A stretch of 64,000 nucleotides of DNA from Marinobacterium weihaiense (GCF_019061305.1 NZ_JAHQZT010000015.1:1-64000), one strand, 5' to 3'. Positions 26,803-36,071 are shown, counted from the first letter of the stretch. Translations and numbers: made by a program. The notes: generated from the letters alone by a model not told the origin.

Positions 26803-28575
26803 TCAATGCACTTGGGCTTCAGCCGCCCCGCGCGGAATGCGAATGTCCTCGATAATGTGCTGAATCTCCTGTGGCGGTGCCGGCGTCAGTGTCGCCACGG
26901 TCATGGCCACGACAAAGTTCAGAATCATGCCGACAGTACCGAAGCCTTCCGGCGAGATGCCGAAGAACCACTGGTCAGCCGTACCGCCCATGAACTTGAA
27001 GTAGACAATATAGGCAATGGTACTCACCAGCCCCACAATCATGCCGGCCACAGCTCCCTGAGTGTTCATGCGGGTGCTGAAGATGCCCATGATGATCACC
27101 GGGAAGACTGATGAGGCCGCCAGACCAAAGGCCAGCGCCACCACCTGAGCCACGAACCCGGGCGGGTTAATGCCGAAATAGCCGGCGATAATGATCGCCA
27201 CGATCGCTGCCAGGCGTGCGTAACGCAGCTCCTGCTTGTCGGTGATGTTCGGATTGATAGTCTTTTTCATCAGGTCATGAGCAATCGAGGTCGAAATCAC
27301 CAGCAGCAGCCCCGCCGCCGTCGACAGCGCCGCCGCCACCGCACCGGCAGCCACCAGCGCAATCACCCAGTCCGGCAGATTGGCAATTTCCGGATTGGCC
27401 AACACCATGATATCGCGGTCGACATAGACCTCACTGCTATTGGCCGTGGGGTTGGCTGTCAGCCGCTCGCCGTGATCGCCCGTACCTTCAATAAAGCTCG
27501 GTTTGCCATTCTCGAAAGCGTTACCGGCCGAGTAGAACACCTTGCCGTCACCGTTCTTGTCAGTCCATGCAATCAAGCCGGACTCTTCCCAATTCTTGAA
27601 CCAGGCCGGCATCTGCGTGTACTCGACACCGGTGTTATCCTGACCATTGATGGTCTCGATCAGGTTGACGCGACCAAAACCGGCTACAGCAGGCACCGTA
27701 GTGTACAGAATGGCAATGAAAATCAGTGCCCAGCCTGCAGAGACACGCGCATCCTTGACGCGTGGTACGGTGAAGAAGCGCACGATTACGTGCGGAAGAC
27801 CCGCGGTACCGCACATCAGCGCCGCAGTCATGAAAAACATGTCGATCGTCGTCTTGTTGCCCTGAGTATATTCGGCAAAGCCCAGCTCCACCGACAGTTC
27901 ATTCAGCGTGGTCAACACCGATTTACCGCTGTCCAGCGTCGCCCCCAGCCCGGTCTGGGGCAGAAAATGTCCGGTCACCTGCATGGACAGGAAGATCGCT
28001 GGCACCATGAATGCCAGTATCAGCACACAATACTGGGCCACCTGAGTGTAGGTAATACCTTTCATGCCGCCCAGAACCGCGTAGAAAAACACGATAACCA
28101 TGCCCACGACGACACCGGTTTCAATGTCGACGTGAAGGTAGCGGGAGAACACGATCCCCACGCCACGCATCTGCCCGGCCACATAGGTAAAAGAAATAAC
28201 GATGGTGCAGATGACGGCAATGGTACGCGCCGTACTGGAGTAGTAACGGTCACCGACAAAATCGGGCACGGTAAATTTGCCGAACTTGCGCAAATAGGGC
28301 GCCAGCAGCATCGCCAGCAACACGTAGCCACCGGTCCAGCCCATCAGGTAAGCGGCACCGTCACGGCCGATGAAGGATACGATCCCCGCCAGGGAAATGA
28401 ATGAAGCCGCTGACATCCAGTCTGCTGCAGTTGCCATGCCATTGGCGACCGGCGGCACACCGCCACCGGCAACATAGAATTCTTTGGTTGATCCGGCACG
28501 TGCCCAGATGGCAATGCCGATATAAAGTGCAAAAGAGCCACCGATAAAGATATAGGTGAGCAGATCAAGACTCAT
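26803..28575 (-). CDS. Sodium/solute symporter large subunit, ActP-like (copy 1)
   Basis: This 590-residue, multi-spanning protein is of the SSS (SLC5) family, the VC2705-type large subunit that pairs with DUF4212. Typical segments include TEFYVAGGGV-like KEFYVAGGGVPPVANGMATA, GMKGITYTQVAQY and FNPNITDK-like sequence. An external loop carries an EF-hand-like DKNGDGKV. Acetate or a similar short carboxylate is the likely substrate from its relatives and its neighbours (acs, CrbSR). The DUF4212 gene lies 27 bases upstream in the same operon. It is a tandem paralogue of the gene at 29582-31360. Confidence 0.9.
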   Translation of the reverse strand: MSLDLLTYIFIGGSFALYIGIAIWARAGSTKEFYVAGGGVPPVANGMATAADWMSAASFISLAGIVSFIGRDGAAYLMGWTGGYVLLAMLLAPYLRKFGKFTVPDFVGDRYYSSTARTIAVICTIVISFTYVAGQMRGVGIVFSRYLHVDIETGVVVGMVIVFFYAVLGGMKGITYTQVAQYCVLILAFMVPAIFLSMQVTGHFLPQTGLGATLDSGKSVLTTLNELSVELGFAEYTQGNKTTIDMFFMTAALMCGTAGLPHVIVRFFTVPRVKDARVSAGWALIFIAILYTTVPAVAGFGRVNLIETINGQDNTGVEYTQMPAWFKNWEESGLIAWTDKNGDGKVFYSAGNAFENGKPSFIEGTGDHGERLTANPTANSSEVYVDRDIMVLANPEIANLPDWVIALVAAGAVAAALSTAAGLLLVISTSIAHDLMKKTINPNITDKQELRYARLAAIVAIIIAGYFGINPPGFVAQVVALAFGLAASSVFPVIIMGIFSTRMNTQGAVAGMIVGLVSTIAYIVYFKFMGGTADQWFFGISPEGFGTVGMILNFVVAMTVATLTPAPPQEIQHIIEDIRIPRGAAEAQVH

Positions 28576-28602
28576 AACGAAGCCATCCTTAACTTGTTAT
28601 TG

Positions 28603-28863
28603 TTATTCGTGCACGTCGTATTTTTCGTCCAGCCGGTTCATGCTGAACACATACGCCCAGATCAGGCCGATGAAGATGTAGATTGCGCCCTGCTGGGCAA
28701 ACCAGAAACCGAGAGGGAAGCCAAAGAACTGGATCTGATCGAGTTCTTCAACAAACAGAATGCCGCAGCCATAGGAGGCTGCAAACCAGATCACCATATA
28801 GGTCATGATGATCCTGATATTTTCGCGCCAATACGAACGCGCGCTTTCATTTTGCACAGACAT
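28603..28863 (-). CDS. DUF4212 small symporter subunit (copy 1)
   Basis: This 86-residue protein has two membrane helices and the family pattern (WRENIRIIMTYMVIWFAASYGCGI, GFWFAQQGAIYIFIGLIWAYVFSMNRLDEKY). In this family the small protein is encoded directly before the symporter large subunit. A GATGGTG-type weak ribosome binding site precedes the ATG. The conserved dyad at 28941-28960 lies about 78 bases upstream. Confidence 0.93.
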   Translation of the reverse strand: MSVQNESARSYWRENIRIIMTYMVIWFAASYGCGILFVEELDQIQFFGFPLGFWFAQQGAIYIFIGLIWAYVFSMNRLDEKYDVHE

Positions 28864-28940
28864 GACACCATCCTATTGTTGTTATTTCAGGTGAAACACT
28901 GGGGTTTATCTGAATCTAACAAACCGTTGATGGTAATGAT

Positions 28941-28960
28941 GCCCCGACTTTAGTCGGAGC
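28941..28960 (-). promoter_or_regulatory. Candidate CrbR operator before DUF4212 copy 1
   Basis: On the minus strand, GCTCCGACTAAAGTCGGGGC contains a perfect CCGAC-TAAA-GTCGG dyad. Fourteen of these bases (ACTAAAGTCGGGGC) recur identically before DUF4212 copy 2 at nearly the same distance from the start codon (78 and 77 bases). A related dyad lies before acs. The hairpin-like form could also be read as a terminator for the gene at 28978, but no T-run follows. Confidence 0.55.
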
Positions 28961-28977
28961 ATTTCACGCCGAAAGAG

Positions 28978-29484
28978 TCAACGACACAAGTGCTGATACA
29001 GGGCATCGACCTTGGAAAGCGTCTGCAAACTGTTCAGCTGCGGCTGAGCCTCTTCGTTCAGTTCAACCATTTCGCGCGAGGCGCAGTTCAGCAGCTGACG
29101 GTGCGGCTGCACCTGATCCACATAGGCCTTCTCGAACCGATAGCGTACGAATTCCACCACCCGATCACCTTCGACCATCTGGTCACTGACCGAACCGGTA
29201 TCCACCACGGTAAACGCTACGGTCATCGGCTTGAGGTAGGTCCAGGGACGCCAGATCATGCTGTCAGTCTCGGTTGCAACCACTTCGGCCCCGGCCGGCA
29301 ACTGCGAGCGCTTGAATTCATACCAGGTGTATTCGGTATAGATCTGGTACGCCAGCATACCAAGACCGGCAAATACCGGAATAATCCATTTGGGCAGTTT
29401 CTTGCCGCTGAGCAGGCGCAGAATCAATGCGATCCCGGCGGCCCCCAGGCCGGCAAATACAGTCGCTACCAGGTTCCAGATCAT
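28978..29484 (-). CDS. Conserved membrane protein of unknown function
   Basis: This 168-residue protein has two N-terminal membrane helices (MIWNLVATVFAGLGAAGIALIL and KWIIPVFAGLGMLAYQIY) and a soluble C-terminal domain. The function is not recognised. The frame is open to 29517, but the ATG at 29484 is preferred because GGAAGGG lies six bases before it and the extra residues run through the terminator stem. Oddly, an intrinsic terminator ends only about 15 bases before this start codon, with no room for a promoter between them. Confidence 0.75.
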   Translation of the reverse strand: MIWNLVATVFAGLGAAGIALILRLLSGKKLPKWIIPVFAGLGMLAYQIYTEYTWYEFKRSQLPAGAEVVATETDSMIWRPWTYLKPMTVAFTVVDTGSVSDQMVEGDRVVEFVRYRFEKAYVDQVQPHRQLLNCASREMVELNEEAQPQLNSLQTLSKVDALYQHLCR

Positions 29485-29498
29485 ATATACCCTTCCTG

Positions 29499-29529
29499 AA
29501 AAAAGTCGGGCTTCCAATTGGAAGCCCGA
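29499..29529 (-). terminator. Strong intrinsic terminator after symporter copy 2
   Basis: Positions 29506-29529 form a perfect 24-base palindrome centred on AATT. On the minus strand it is followed by six T residues. It would end the transcript of the DUF4212-symporter copy 2 operon just before the start codon of the gene at 28978-29484, making that gene dependent on read-through. Confidence 0.9.
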
Positions 29530-29581
29530 TTTTGGATCAACCCTTGTCAGACCGAGGTCCGTTATCGGGCAACATTATGAC

Positions 29582-31360
29582 TCAGTGATCAACGGCAGCG
29601 CCAGCACCCTTCGGGTAACGGACGCTTTCGACCAGTTCCTGAATCTCGACCGGCGGCTCTTCAGTCGCATTGGAGACGATGAAGGCAACCGCGAAGTTGA
29701 TCATCGCACCGATGGCGCCGAAGGACAGCGGAGAGATGCCCAGAATCCAGTTGTCAGGCGTGTTCGCCAGCATGTTGGTACCCGGAATGAAGAACCAGCC
29801 CAGGAAGGTGAAGATGTACAGCAGCGTTGCCGCCAGACCGGCAACCATACCGGCAACCGCACCCTTGTTGTTAACACGCTTGGAGAAGATACCCATCATC
29901 AGTGCCGGGAAGATGGACGCACCCGCGATACCGAAGGCCAGGGCCACGGTCTGGGCCGCGAAGCCCGGCGGATTAAGCCCCAGCCAGGTCGCCACCAGGA
30001 TAGCCACGGCCATGGACACACGGGCAGCCGTCAGCTCACCTTTCTCGGTAATGTTCGGGTTGATCATGGTCTTGATCAGGTCATGCGAAACCGCAGAGGA
30101 GATCGCCAGCAGCAGACCCGCTGCAGTCGACAGTGCCGCCGCGATACCACCGGCCGCAATCAGACCGATAACCCAGGAAGGCAGCTGTGCGATTTCAGGG
30201 TTCGCCAGTACCAGGATGTCATTGTTGACATTGAGCTCAGAACCATTCCAGCCGCGCGCCTGAGCGGTTGCCGTAAAGTCCTCGTTCTTGTCGTTGTACA
30301 TCTGGATACGGCCGTCGTTGTTCTTGTCTTCGAACGTGATCAGGCCGGTTTCTTCCCAGGTCTGGATCCAGCTCGGACGCTCGGCATATGCCAGTGACTG
30401 CTGCTCAGTGCCATTCGGATAAACGGTCTTGATCAGGTTCAGACGTGCCATGGAGGCAACCGCCGGAGCCGTCAGGTACAACAGGGCAATGAAGATCAGC
30501 GCCCAGCCGGCAGACCAGCGCGCATCCGCTACCTTCGGTACAGTGAAGAAACGGATGATAACGTGCGGCAGACCCGCCGTACCGATCATCAGCGACAGGG
30601 TGAACAGCACCATATTGAGCTTGTTGTCGACATCAGCGGTATAGTCGCGGAAGCCAAGGTCACGCACGACCAGGTCCAGTTTTTCCAACAGCGGAACCGC
30701 ATTGGCCGCACCGTCAGCCGTATATTCACCGAACATGCCGAACATCGGTAGCGGGTTGCCGGTCAGCTGGAAGGAGATAAAGACCGCCGGAATGGTGTAC
30801 GCCACGATCAGAACCACGTACTGCGCTACCTGAGTGTAGGTGATGCCTTTCATACCACCGAACACGGCGTAGAAGAATACGACACCAGCCGCAATCCAGA
30901 TGCCGGCAGTATTGCTGACTTCCAGGAAGCGGGCAAAGGCCACGCCAGCACCGGCCATCTGACCGATAACGTAGGTGATGGATGCCACGATCAAACAGAT
31001 GACCGCAACCAAACGCGCGCCCTTGCTGTAAAAGCGGTCGCCGATAAAGTCAGGCACGGTAAACTTGCCAAATTTGCGCAAGTAAGGCGCCAACAGCATT
31101 GCCAGCAGCACGTAGCCACCGGTCCAGCCCATCAGGAAGGAGGAGTTGACATAACCGGCAGACAGCAGACCTGCCATGGAAATAAAAGACGCGGCAGACA
31201 TCCAGTCCGCAGCGGTGGCCATACCGTTGGCAACCGGGTGAACCCCCCCGCCTGCCACGTAGAACTCTTTGGTAGAACCGGCACGCGCCCAAATGGCGAT
31301 GCCGAAGTAAAGCGCAAAAGATGCGCCGACGAAAATCAGGTTAATTGCAAACTGACTCAT
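29582..31360 (-). CDS. Sodium/solute symporter large subunit, ActP-like (copy 2)
   Basis: This 592-residue SSS-family symporter is closely related to copy 1 throughout (KEFYVAGGGVHPVANGMATA, GMKGITYTQVAQYVV, DLIKTMINPNIT). The two loops before the late membrane segments differ most. The loop carries an EF-hand-like DKNNDGRI in the same place as DKNGDGKV in copy 1. Acetate or a related carboxylate is the likely substrate. It is preceded by its own DUF4212 gene (six-base gap) and followed by a strong terminator. Confidence 0.9.
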   Translation of the reverse strand: MSQFAINLIFVGASFALYFGIAIWARAGSTKEFYVAGGGVHPVANGMATAADWMSAASFISMAGLLSAGYVNSSFLMGWTGGYVLLAMLLAPYLRKFGKFTVPDFIGDRFYSKGARLVAVICLIVASITYVIGQMAGAGVAFARFLEVSNTAGIWIAAGVVFFYAVFGGMKGITYTQVAQYVVLIVAYTIPAVFISFQLTGNPLPMFGMFGEYTADGAANAVPLLEKLDLVVRDLGFRDYTADVDNKLNMVLFTLSLMIGTAGLPHVIIRFFTVPKVADARWSAGWALIFIALLYLTAPAVASMARLNLIKTVYPNGTEQQSLAYAERPSWIQTWEETGLITFEDKNNDGRIQMYNDKNEDFTATAQARGWNGSELNVNNDILVLANPEIAQLPSWVIGLIAAGGIAAALSTAAGLLLAISSAVSHDLIKTMINPNITEKGELTAARVSMAVAILVATWLGLNPPGFAAQTVALAFGIAGASIFPALMMGIFSKRVNNKGAVAGMVAGLAATLLYIFTFLGWFFIPGTNMLANTPDNWILGISPLSFGAIGAMINFAVAFIVSNATEEPPVEIQELVESVRYPKGAGAAVDH

Positions 31361-31366
31361 AATGGC

Positions 31367-31627
31367 TTACTCCTCCAGGCCCATCTCTTTATCGAGCTTG
31401 TTCATTCTCCAGGCATAGAAGAAAATGATGCCGATAAAGCTGAGAATCGCGCCCTGTTGAGCGAACCAGAAGCCAAGGTCAGCGCCACCTACCGAAATAC
31501 CGGACAACAGGGGGCGGAACAGGATGCCACAGCCGTAGGACACGAAGGCCCATACGACCAGGCTCCCCAGGATCAGACGAAGATTCGTCGACCAGTACTG
31601 AGCAGCTTTTGAATTATTATCTGCCAT
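31367..31627 (-). CDS. DUF4212 small symporter subunit (copy 2)
   Basis: This 86-residue protein has two membrane helices. It is paralogous to the protein at 28603-28863 (WSTNLRLILGSLVVWAFVSYGCGILF, GFWFAQQGAILSFIGIIFFYAWRMNKLDKEMG). It is the first gene of the second symporter operon and is divergent from crbS. GGAG precedes the ATG at eight bases. Confidence 0.93.
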   Translation of the reverse strand: MADNNSKAAQYWSTNLRLILGSLVVWAFVSYGCGILFRPLLSGISVGGADLGFWFAQQGAILSFIGIIFFYAWRMNKLDKEMGLEE

Positions 31628-31703
31628 GGTGTTTCTCCGTTTTCTTGTTATTGGAGCCGAGAAGATACGCTTTGATCTTGCATAAAGAGGAGTTGCAATA
31701 AAA

Positions 31704-31717
31704 GCCCCGACTTTAGT
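31704..31717 (-). promoter_or_regulatory. Candidate CrbR operator before DUF4212 copy 2
   Basis: The 14 bases ACTAAAGTCGGGGC (minus strand) are identical to those before DUF4212 copy 1 and sit 77 bases before this gene. The surrounding sequences are otherwise different, so conservation of the block is not just recent duplication. Here the left half of the dyad is degenerate (CTAC instead of CCGAC). Confidence 0.55.
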
Positions 31718-31756
31718 AGAACGCCTGCGTTCTTCGCTCAGGTTATTTAAAATAAC
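31718..31756. repeat. Two palindromes in the crbS/DUF4212 divergent promoter region
   Basis: AGAACGCCTGCGTTCT (31718-31733, seven-base arms) directly abuts the candidate CrbR operator. GTTATTTAAAATAAC (31742-31756, seven-base arms) follows eight bases later. The whole 31628-31921 gap holds no gene; it should contain promoters for crbS (rightward) and the DUF4212-symporter operon (leftward). No strong sigma-70 pair was found. TACAAT near 31812 is a possible crbS -10, with only a poor -35. Confidence 0.5.
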
Positions 31757-31921
31757 TCAAAGGAATCAATGCATTATGATAAAGCGCCAAAAACATGACT
31801 CTGCTCATGTAATACAATAGTCAAGTACCTGAAACCGCTTTACCCTGACACGCGCCATGTCGAGCCAAGGCTGCCCGCTGAATTCGAATGGTATCGCTGA
31901 ACCTGATGTGAGAGACGCCCT

Positions 31922-34900
31922 ATGCTGTCCGGCTGGTCCATTATTCTGATTTCACTTGCCTACCTGGGGCTGTTGTTCGCCATCGCCTATTTCGGCGACA
32001 AGAGCAGTGCCGGCAAGCAATGGGCCGGCAACCCGGTGGTGTACTCACTATCGCTGGCCGTGTACTGCTCGAGCTGGACCTTTTATGGTGCGGTCGGACG
32101 TGCAGCCTCCACCGGCTGGGAGTTCCTGGCCACTTACCTGGGCCCCGTGATCGTGTTCCTGCTGGCCATTCGGGTCATCGAAAAGATCTTTCTGGTCAGC
32201 AAGCAGCAGAACATCACCACCATTGCCGACTTCATCTCCTCGCGCTATGGCAAGAGCCAGAGCCTCGCCGTGCTGGTGACGGTGATCGCGGTCATGGGTA
32301 CCATTCCCTACATCGCCCTGCAGCTCAAGGCCGTGGCAATCAGTTACAACGCCCTCGCGCCCGGGGCTACAGAAGCGCTGAGCAAGGGCAGTGATACCGC
32401 CCTGTTCGTGGCTCTGCTGATGGCCGTGTTCGCCATTCTGTTTGGTACCCGCCACATTGATGCCACCGAGCATCATGAGGGCCTGGTGCTGGCCGTGGCC
32501 TTCGAGTCACTGGTAAAGCTGACCGCTTTTGTGGGGGTTGGTCTGTTCGTGGTATTCGGCCTGTTTGACGGCATGGACGACCTGGCGTTTCAAATCCAGG
32601 CGCAGCTGCGCTACAACGACAACTTCGATACCCGCCTCAGTGCCGGCTTTCTGACCGAAATCGTGCTCGCCTGCGCCGCCGCCATCTGCCTGCCGCGCCA
32701 GTTCCATGTCAGCATCGTGGAAAACACCCGCCGCCGCAACCTGTTCACCGCCCGCTGGCTGTTTCCGCTCTATCTGTTGCTGATGGCCCTGTTCGTGTTA
32801 CCGATTGCCACCGGCGGCCTGATCACCTTCACCGACGGCCAGGTGGATGCCGACACCTTCGTGCTCATGCTGCCACTGGAAGCCGGCTCAGAAAAGCTGG
32901 CCACGCTGGCCTTCATCGGCGGCCTGTCGGCAGCCACCAGCATGGTGATCGTGGCCAGCATCACCCTGGCCACCATGGTCTGCAACGATATTGTCATGCC
33001 GCTACTGTTCCGCATTTCTTGGCTGCACCTGAACCGCTCCAAGGATATGGGCGCCCTGCTGCTGCGCGTACGTCGCATCACCATTTTTTGTTTGCTGCTG
33101 ATGGGCTACTTCTACTACCGCATTTTGGGTGAACAGGGACCCCTAGCCTCGTTTGGCCTGCTGGCCTTCGTGGCCGCCATCCAGTTTTTGCCGGCCATTA
33201 TCGGCGGCATCTACTGGAAAGGCGGCACCCGACACGGTGTGCTGGCGGGCCTGGCCGCAGGTTGCCTGCTCTGGCTCTACACTCTGGTGGTGCCGACGCT
33301 CAACTCGGCACGCCTGATTCCGTTTGAGTGGCTACCACAGCTCAGCGGCAACGATACCTGGCTCAGCCCCACCAGCCTGTTTGGCTTGACCGGCCTGGAC
33401 CCGCTGACACATGGCGTTCTCTGGAGCTTGGGCACCAACACTCTGCTATTCGTGCTGGTATCGCGCCTGGCCAATCAGCGTCTGGTCGACCGCATCCAAG
33501 CCAGTGCTTTCGTGAATATTGCGGCCAAGGGTATCGCCGACCCCTCGCGTCATTTCGGTCAGGTCACCGTGGGCGACCTGCAGATGCTCAGCGAGCGTTT
33601 CCTGGGCATGACCCGTACCCGCCAGGCCTTCAGCAATTTCGGCCGCCGTCAGGGGGATGGTCCGCCCATGGCGGCCGAAAAAGCCTCGCCCGAGCTGATC
33701 CAGCATACCGAGCGCCTGCTCGCCGGTGCTATTGGCGCCTCGTCGGCGCGCATTGTGATGGACTCCACCCTACGCGGCAAAGAAATGGAAATCGGTGATG
33801 TCGTCACCATCGTGGACGAAGCCTCGCAGGCACTGAGGTTCAACCGCTCCCTGCTGCAATCCACCATCGAAAACATCAGCCTGGGCATCAGCGTGGTCGA
33901 TCAGCAGATGCGTCTGGTGGCCTGGAACCGGCCCTATATCGAAATGTTCAACTATCCCGAAGGCCTGATCTGTGTCGGGCGCCCCATCGAAGAAGTGTTC
34001 CGTTACAACGCCATCAAGGGGGAATACGGCCTGGGCGATGTGGAATATCAGGTCAAGATGCGACTGGAATCAATTCGCACCGGTGCCCCACACAGCTATG
34101 AACGTCACCGCCCCGACGGCACGGTACTGGAAGTACGCGGCAACCCCATGCCCAATGGCGGTTACGTCAACACCTACATGGATATTACCGAGCACAAGCG
34201 GGTGGAAGAGGCATTGCGTGAAAGCGAGCAGAACATCCGTATCTACACCGACAATGTGCCGGTCCTGATCGGCTATCTGGATCCGGACAAGCGCTTCCTG
34301 TTCATCAACAAGGCTTACGCGGACGCCTTTGGCCTGGACCGACATACCATTGCCGGGGCCTCAGTGCTGGATGTACTGCCGCATTACGAGTTTGAACATC
34401 GCCGACAATATATTGACGCAGTGCTGAAAGGCGAGCGCCAGCGCTTTGAAACCAAGCTGCCACCCCGTGATGGCCGCGAGCGCTTTGCCGAGGTGACCTA
34501 CATTCCTCATATTGGCGAGTACGGTGATGTGCTGGGCTACTTTACCCTGTATCAGGACATCACCGAGCGTCGCAAGGCCGAGCAAGCGCTACAGGAAACC
34601 AATGAAAACCTCGAACAGCGTGTCCGGGAACGGACCCATGCCCTGTCCGTGGTCAACAAGGAGCTGCGCAAGGAAAACACTATCCGTGCCCTGATGGAAG
34701 ATGAGCTGCGCCAGGCCAAGTCGGATGCCGAAGCGGCCAACTTCGGCAAGACCCGTTTCCTGGCTGCGGCCAGCCACGACCTGCTGCAGCCGCTGAATGC
34801 CGCCCGCCTATTCACCTCGGCCCTGGCACAGCAGAGCCATAGCGAGTCCACCAGCCAGCTGGTGGAGAATCTGGATGGCTCGCTGAAAGCTGCTGAAGAA

Positions 34901-35887
34901 CTGATTACCGCCATTCTGGATATCTCCAAGCTGGATGCAGGAGCGCTGGAGCCGGTCCTGACCCACTTCTCGCTGGAAAGCCTGTTCCAGCCGCTGAGTA
35001 CCGAGTTCAGCCTGCTGGCCCGTGACAAGGGACTCAAATTCGACACCGTCAACTGCCGGCAGGTGGTCTACTCCGACCAAACCCTGCTGCGCCGTATCAT
35101 GCAGAACTTTCTCTCCAACGCCATGCGCTATACCGCCTCCGGTCGCGTGCTCATGGGTGCCCGGCGGGTGGGCAAACAACTGCGCCTGGAAGTATGGGAT
35201 ACCGGTGTCGGTATTCCGGAAAACAAGCTGCAAGAGGTGTTTGAGGAGTTCAAGCGCATCGACAATCCCAAGCACAGCCAGGTCAAGGGCCTGGGGCTGG
35301 GCCTGGCCATTACCGACCGTATCGCGCGTATGCTGGGCCACCAGCTGAAAGTCCGTTCCTGGCCCGGCCGTGGCACCGTCTTCAGCATCACCCTGCCGCT
35401 GGGCGACCCCGCCAAGGCGGAGAAGGCACGCCCCAAGCAGCGTGGCTGGATTCGCAGCAAGGGCCTCAATGGCATCAAGGTACTGGTCATCGACAACGAG
35501 CCCAAGATTCTGGAAGGCATGGGAGCCCTGCTCAATGGCTGGTCCTGTGAAGTCGTGACAGCCCTGTCAGCCGACGAAGCCCTGGCCACGCTGGCCGAGC
35601 ACGCGTGGGTGCCGGACATTGTGCTGGCCGATTACCATCTGGGCGAAACCGATACCGGCATCATGGCCCTGCATGAGCTGGCCTTGCTGGAAGGCCAGCC
35701 GGCTGATGCGGACTACTTTACACCGGCCATCGTGATTACGGCCGATCGTACCGATGAGGTCCGCGACGAAATTCAGGCGGCCGGTGCTCAGCTGCTGACC
35801 AAGCCGGTGAAGCCGGCAGCGCTGCGCGCCATGATCAACAAGATCATCGCCAATATCCGAGCCGAAAAGGAACAGTCTGGGCAGTAA
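31922..35887 (+). CDS. crbS: CrbS-type hybrid sensor histidine kinase with SSS transporter domain
   Basis: The protein has 1321 residues. An N-terminal sodium/solute symporter-like membrane domain (about 1-520) is followed by two PAS domains (about 645-760 and 770-890), a coiled coil, a HisKA domain with His952 (AAASHDLLQPL), an HATPase domain (NFLSNAMRYT, GLGLGLAI) and a C-terminal receiver with Asp1237 (LADYHL). This is the architecture of CrbS/MxtR, the sensor of the acetate switch. CrbS activates acs and symporter genes through CrbR. Both are in this window, with crbR encoded convergently downstream. The ribosome binding site is weak (GAGAG). Confidence 0.92.
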   Translation: MLSGWSIILISLAYLGLLFAIAYFGDKSSAGKQWAGNPVVYSLSLAVYCSSWTFYGAVGRAASTGWEFLATYLGPVIVFLLAIRVIEKIFLVSKQQNITTIADFISSRYGKSQSLAVLVTVIAVMGTIPYIALQLKAVAISYNALAPGATEALSKGSDTALFVALLMAVFAILFGTRHIDATEHHEGLVLAVAFESLVKLTAFVGVGLFVVFGLFDGMDDLAFQIQAQLRYNDNFDTRLSAGFLTEIVLACAAAICLPRQFHVSIVENTRRRNLFTARWLFPLYLLLMALFVLPIATGGLITFTDGQVDADTFVLMLPLEAGSEKLATLAFIGGLSAATSMVIVASITLATMVCNDIVMPLLFRISWLHLNRSKDMGALLLRVRRITIFCLLLMGYFYYRILGEQGPLASFGLLAFVAAIQFLPAIIGGIYWKGGTRHGVLAGLAAGCLLWLYTLVVPTLNSARLIPFEWLPQLSGNDTWLSPTSLFGLTGLDPLTHGVLWSLGTNTLLFVLVSRLANQRLVDRIQASAFVNIAAKGIADPSRHFGQVTVGDLQMLSERFLGMTRTRQAFSNFGRRQGDGPPMAAEKASPELIQHTERLLAGAIGASSARIVMDSTLRGKEMEIGDVVTIVDEASQALRFNRSLLQSTIENISLGISVVDQQMRLVAWNRPYIEMFNYPEGLICVGRPIEEVFRYNAIKGEYGLGDVEYQVKMRLESIRTGAPHSYERHRPDGTVLEVRGNPMPNGGYVNTYMDITEHKRVEEALRESEQNIRIYTDNVPVLIGYLDPDKRFLFINKAYADAFGLDRHTIAGASVLDVLPHYEFEHRRQYIDAVLKGERQRFETKLPPRDGRERFAEVTYIPHIGEYGDVLGYFTLYQDITERRKAEQALQETNENLEQRVRERTHALSVVNKELRKENTIRALMEDELRQAKSDAEAANFGKTRFLAAASHDLLQPLNAARLFTSALAQQSHSESTSQLVENLDGSLKAAEELITAILDISKLDAGALEPVLTHFSLESLFQPLSTEFSLLARDKGLKFDTVNCRQVVYSDQTLLRRIMQNFLSNAMRYTASGRVLMGARRVGKQLRLEVWDTGVGIPENKLQEVFEEFKRIDNPKHSQVKGLGLGLAITDRIARMLGHQLKVRSWPGRGTVFSITLPLGDPAKAEKARPKQRGWIRSKGLNGIKVLVIDNEPKILEGMGALLNGWSCEVVTALSADEALATLAEHAWVPDIVLADYHLGETDTGIMALHELALLEGQPADADYFTPAIVITADRTDEVRDEIQAAGAQLLTKPVKPAALRAMINKIIANIRAEKEQSGQ

Positions 35888-35891
35888 GAAC

Positions 35892-35934
35892 ACGGCCGTG
35901 TGACCCGGCACACAGTGTCGGCTCACACGGCCGT
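35892..35934. terminator. Long hairpin between crbS and crbR, possible bidirectional terminator
   Basis: ACGGCCGTGTGA and TCACACGGCCGT form a perfect 12-base stem. The 19-base loop can extend it by a further CCGGCAC/GTGTCGG stem. It begins five bases after the crbS stop. No T-run follows on either strand, so it is an atypical terminator and could instead be a 3' stabilising structure. The rest of the gap to 36071 shows nothing clear. Confidence 0.5.
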
Positions 35935-36071
35935 TACGAGGCGTTTTCAGCGGGCCTGTACGAAGGGTCTATCGGGTATAGAGTGCGCTCTCACGCAGCT
36001 ACCGCGGGAACACGCACCGTACCCGGATAGTCAGGAAGGTCGGTGGACAAGGGCAGCGCCGCCTGCTCGCG

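Noticed and set aside
28941-28960. Dyad as a terminator of the gene at 28978-29484
   Set aside because: No T-run follows it, and the same block recurs at 31704 where no gene precedes it, so a regulatory site is favoured.
31690-31712. GG-N10-GC match (sigma-54-like) before DUF4212 copy 2
   Set aside because: The -24 side reads CGGGGC rather than TGGCAC and falls in the shared operator block. The paralogous operon has no such match.
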